Part shown: positions 14,340-16,853 of the stretch, one piece after another
Layout: the number at the start of each line of letters is the position of its first letter
How positions within the stretch are numbered: position 1 is the first letter of the stretch
Source: Selenomonadaceae bacterium
GTDB taxonomy: Bacteria > Bacillota > Negativicutes > Selenomonadales > Selenomonadaceae
Length of the DNA: 16,853 nt
Reading direction: 5' to 3'
Assembly: GCA_017390245.1 (NCBI GenBank)
Contig: JAFPCE010000081.1
Location: 1-16,853 of the forward strand
Notes under the pieces: model-generated
The model's input: only the letters and a program-made list of their open reading frames with translations
Database searches by the model: none
What the model was told of the DNA's origin: nothing
Translations under genes and position numbers: made by a program

Positions 14340-15038
14340 TTGCGTAAAACATTTACTGTAGTTATAGCAATATTGCTGCTACTGGCAGCATTTTCCCAGC
14401 TGATTATTCCAGGACTGGTGCAGCAGACCATGGCAACCCGCATCAAGGATGCTACCCAGGCTGAATCAGTCAGTGTTAAGGTGGATACAGTGCCAGGAGC
14501 AATGCTTTTGGCAGGCCAGCTGGACAAGGTAAATATTGAAGCCCATAAGGCTGTTATAGGCCAGATAAGGGTGGAAAAGCTTACCTTGCTGGGAGAAAAT
14601 GTGCGCTGTGACATGTCGGCCCTTGACAGCCGGGATGGTTCAGCGGTGCAGTCTGCTGATAAGCTGGAGCTGACTGGGATTATTACCCAGGAGGCATTGC
14701 AGGAGCTTCTGGTGCGCAAGCTGGAAAAGCTGGATAATATCCAGACCACCATGGACAGGGAAAAACTGACAGCTACTGGAGAGTTTAAGCTGCTGGGCAG
14801 GACAGCCCAGGTAAACTTAGAAGGCATAGTTTTTGCTGAAAATGGCGGTGTGTATTTCCACATGACACATTTAGATATCCGCAATGCAGTTTTAGGCAAG
14901 GCGGTTATTGGCAATTTCTTTGGTGATATATTGCTGTTTGATTTGCAAAGCATGCCTGTAAAGGCAGAGGTTGATGATATTGAGCAGGCAGAGGGCCAGG
15001 TGATTATTCACGCCAGCCAGCACCGCTCAGAAATATAA
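14340..15038 (+). CDS. DUF2993 (LmeA-like) secreted or membrane-anchored protein, TTG start
   Basis: This 232-residue protein starts at TTG, supported by GGGAGG (14326-14331) eight bases upstream and by the signal-like start MRKTFTVVIAILLLLAAFSQ, a positive end plus a membrane segment of about 17 residues. The remainder lies outside the membrane. It matches the DUF2993 pattern: a short helix after the signal, a repeated strand-rich layout (VSVKVDTVPGAMLLAGQLDKVNIEA, then LTATGEFKLLGRTAQVNLEG), and a terminal LFDLQSMPVKAEVDDI...GQVIIHAS. The mycobacterial relative LmeA binds phosphoinositides and promotes lipomannan growth, so a lipid-binding envelope role is possible; the precise function is unknown. 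It sits 20 bases after prfB and 18 before the DUF5693 gene, suggesting one operon. Confidence 0.82.
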   Translation: MRKTFTVVIAILLLLAAFSQLIIPGLVQQTMATRIKDATQAESVSVKVDTVPGAMLLAGQLDKVNIEAHKAVIGQIRVEKLTLLGENVRCDMSALDSRDGSAVQSADKLELTGIITQEALQELLVRKLEKLDNIQTTMDREKLTATGEFKLLGRTAQVNLEGIVFAENGGVYFHMTHLDIRNAVLGKAVIGNFFGDILLFDLQSMPVKAEVDDIEQAEGQVIIHASQHRSEI

Positions 15039-15056
15039 AGGTTTGGTGCAAGATAT

Positions 15057-16853
15057 ATGAAGAGCTTTCAATATAACAAGCTGCTGATAGTGCTGATTAT
15101 TGCAGGCCTGATAGCATCCTTGGCCATTGATTTCCAGCGCCATGAGGTAGAAGTGGCTAACAATACCATTGAGCTGGTAATGGATTATGAGGATGTAGTA
15201 GAGCTGGCCCAGCGTGAAGGCATGGCCACTGAGGATGTTATGGCCCAGGTGAAGGAGGCCGGCATTACCTCTCTGGCAGTATATGAAACTACCTTCAAGA
15301 AATTTAATGTTAACGGCAAGGCAACTGCTGTAAATGGCAGCCAGCTGCTGGCAAATTATTATAGCGGAGCTATGACTGACACCAACTGGCGCCAGCTGGT
15401 GGAGAGTGGCCAGGTTAAGGGCACTTATATCTATGTAAGCTCCAGGGACAGCAAGATTTTCCAGGAGGTGCATGAGGACCTTCTGCGCCGCTTAGGCAGT
15501 GACAGGGTAAAGCTGCTAAATGTCAGCGGTCAGAACATCCTGGAGGTTAAGGACAGCTTTGAGGCCTTTGAAAAGATGGATCTGGGCATGCCAACAGATG
15601 AGCTGGCAGCAGTTAATGCAGGCGGTTTCTATGTTATGGCCAGACCAACCAACTACAACGGCTGTACTAAGGAGGATGTAGATGCCTTCTTTAAGCGTCT
15701 TGATGGCTACAAGATTTCCGGTATTGTATTCTCTGGTTCCCAGGCTTTAGGTGCCCCTGATGAAGTGGACTACACTGCAGAGCAGATAGAGAAACGGGGC
15801 TTGACCCTGGGCATGATTGAGGGCGTTACCCAGCTGCAGTTCTATCCTCAGAATGGCATGCTGGATATTGCTAAGGATATTGATTATAAATCAGCCCGTC
15901 TTTACTCTATTCCAAAGGATGAGCAGAAGAAAATGAAGGTGGCTGAGGCTATTGACCGCTGGGGAACTACTGACGGTGAGCGCAATATCCGCATCAATCT
16001 GTTAAAGATATTTGACAAGCCAGCTCCTGGCATGAGCCTTTTAGAGACAAATCTCATGTACATCAGTGGTACCAGGGATAAACTGGTGAGCCAGGGCTTT
16101 GCCATGGGCAAGGCTGATACCTATGCTCACTTCTACCCAGGTGGCTTTGTGAGAGCCTTTGTGGTATTAGGCGTGGTAGCAGCAGGACTGCTGTATTTAA
16201 CGCTGGTATTGCCAGCTCTCAAGGGTAAGTATTTATATGGCCTCTTAATCCTGTTAGGTCTTATTGCTGTAGTACCTGTCTTAATGGGCCATGGCAATAA
16301 GATACGTGTAGTGGCTGCTCTGGTCAGCGCTAATGTCTTCCCAGCTATTGCTGTAATCTGGCAGCTGGACCGTATACGTGAGAAGGTGGCAGAAAAGCAG
16401 ACTGCCCTTATTAAAATAATCGGTACAGGCATTTGTGCCCTGTTTGTGTGTGGTATAATGTCATATATTGGTGCGGCATACCTTTCTGGTTCTTTAGCAG
16501 ATACAGAGTATTTGCTGGAGGTAAATATTTTCAGAGGCATCAAGCTGACCTTTATTATGCCGATTATTCTGGTGGCTATTGCCTTCTTGCAGCGCTTTGA
16601 CGTATTTGACGGCAAAATGGATGATACCCAGGGCTTTATAGATCAGTTCCGCCTCCTGCTGGATATGCCAGTAAAGGTTAAGACTCTTTTAGTTTTGTTT
16701 GGCGTGCTGGTAGCCGGGGTTATCTTTGTAGCCCGTTCCGGCCATACCATGGGTATGCCTGTGTCTGCTACAGAGCTGAAATTCCGTGCCTTCTTAGAGC
16801 AGGCTATGTATGCAAGACCGCGCTCCAAGGAGCTTCTTATTGGCCATCCTGCC
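15057..16853 (+). CDS. DUF5693 family membrane protein, 3' end outside window
   Basis: The frame is open for 599 codons from the ATG at 15057 to the last base, so the gene is 3'-truncated. It begins with one membrane segment (about 8-24) and a large extracytoplasmic domain (about 25-360). At least six further membrane segments follow (about 363-388, 392-411, 416-437, 451-475, 492-513 and 540-562). After them comes the motif MYARPRSKELLIGHP. This layout and end motif fit the uncharacterised DUF5693 family of Firmicutes. The biochemical role is unknown. As far as I recall, relatives often sit beside csaB-type polysaccharide pyruvyl transferase genes, which would imply a cell-wall polymer or S-layer anchoring task; the neighbour lies beyond the window. 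The ribosome binding site is weak, so coupling to the upstream DUF2993 gene is likely. Confidence 0.8.
   Translation, partial: MKSFQYNKLLIVLIIAGLIASLAIDFQRHEVEVANNTIELVMDYEDVVELAQREGMATEDVMAQVKEAGITSLAVYETTFKKFNVNGKATAVNGSQLLANYYSGAMTDTNWRQLVESGQVKGTYIYVSSRDSKIFQEVHEDLLRRLGSDRVKLLNVSGQNILEVKDSFEAFEKMDLGMPTDELAAVNAGGFYVMARPTNYNGCTKEDVDAFFKRLDGYKISGIVFSGSQALGAPDEVDYTAEQIEKRGLTLGMIEGVTQLQFYPQNGMLDIAKDIDYKSARLYSIPKDEQKKMKVAEAIDRWGTTDGERNIRINLLKIFDKPAPGMSLLETNLMYISGTRDKLVSQGFAMGKADTYAHFYPGGFVRAFVVLGVVAAGLLYLTLVLPALKGKYLYGLLILLGLIAVVPVLMGHGNKIRVVAALVSANVFPAIAVIWQLDRIREKVAEKQTALIKIIGTGICALFVCGIMSYIGAAYLSGSLADTEYLLEVNIFRGIKLTFIMPIILVAIAFLQRFDVFDGKMDDTQGFIDQFRLLLDMPVKVKTLLVLFGVLVAGVIFVARSGHTMGMPVSATELKFRAFLEQAMYARPRSKELLIGHPA

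Noticed and set aside
14276..14953. 225-codon open frame on the minus strand
   Set aside because: Shadow of the DUF2993 gene; its serine- and proline-rich low-complexity translation is typical of an antisense frame, and it also overlaps the end of prfB.
16133..16615. 160-codon open frame on the minus strand
   Set aside because: It lies entirely opposite the DUF5693 gene, whose plus-strand frame is open to the window edge with clear membrane segments; the minus frame has no family-like pattern or ribosome binding site.
14340..16853. A new defence or mobile system at the end of the window
   Set aside because: No nuclease, toxin, reverse transcriptase, recombinase or repeat is present; base composition and codon use match the neighbouring secA-prfB genes.

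Overview
This window reads as an ordinary stretch of bacterial chromosome, most likely from an anaerobic Firmicute (Bacillota) of middling GC content. The evidence is the order long-form hpf, secA, prfB, the SecA C-terminal zinc tail, strong AGGAGG-type ribosome binding sites, consensus sigma-A promoters, and a DUF5693 membrane protein. My guess is a Negativicutes member (Acidaminococcaceae-like), but the sequence alone does not prove this. No rRNA, tRNA, CRISPR array, insertion sequence or phage gene is visible, and no gene-free gap exceeds about 215 bases.

Layout: (1) 1-1799, plus strand: the end of an amino-sugar catabolic operon, a 5'-truncated ROK sugar kinase followed directly by nagA, closed by a hairpin terminator. 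(2) 2012-5224, plus: a LysR regulator, then an OmpR-type response regulator and its sensor histidine kinase. The kinase reading frame is cut by one in-frame TAG between its phosphoacceptor and ATPase domains. (3) 5278-5622, minus: a small cupin converging on the kinase; the two genes share a perfect palindromic terminator. (4) 5728-7921, plus: a YdcF/ElyC-like membrane protein and a MATE efflux pump. (5) 8017-9392, plus: a polar amino-acid ABC permease and ATPase from a perfect-consensus promoter, with no substrate-binding protein nearby. (6) 9555-10500, plus: a cold-shock protein and the long hibernation-promoting factor, each with its own promoter and terminator. (7) 10652-16853, plus: secA, prfB, a DUF2993 lipoid-binding-like protein and a DUF5693 membrane protein cut by the window end. 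These four are spaced 14-20 bases apart and look like one operon.

How the parts relate: the first two genes feed phosphorylated N-acetyl amino sugars to glycolysis. csp, hpf, secA and prfB are housekeeping functions in RNA folding, ribosome dormancy, protein export and termination. The last two genes probably act at the cell envelope, but their exact roles are unknown. The strongest observations are the amber-interrupted histidine kinase, the absence of TAG from all 15 complete gene ends, a histidine-rich sensor loop in that kinase, a prfB without the usual programmed frameshift, and the poorly characterised DUF2993-DUF5693 pair downstream of prfB. I see no convincing new multi-gene system.
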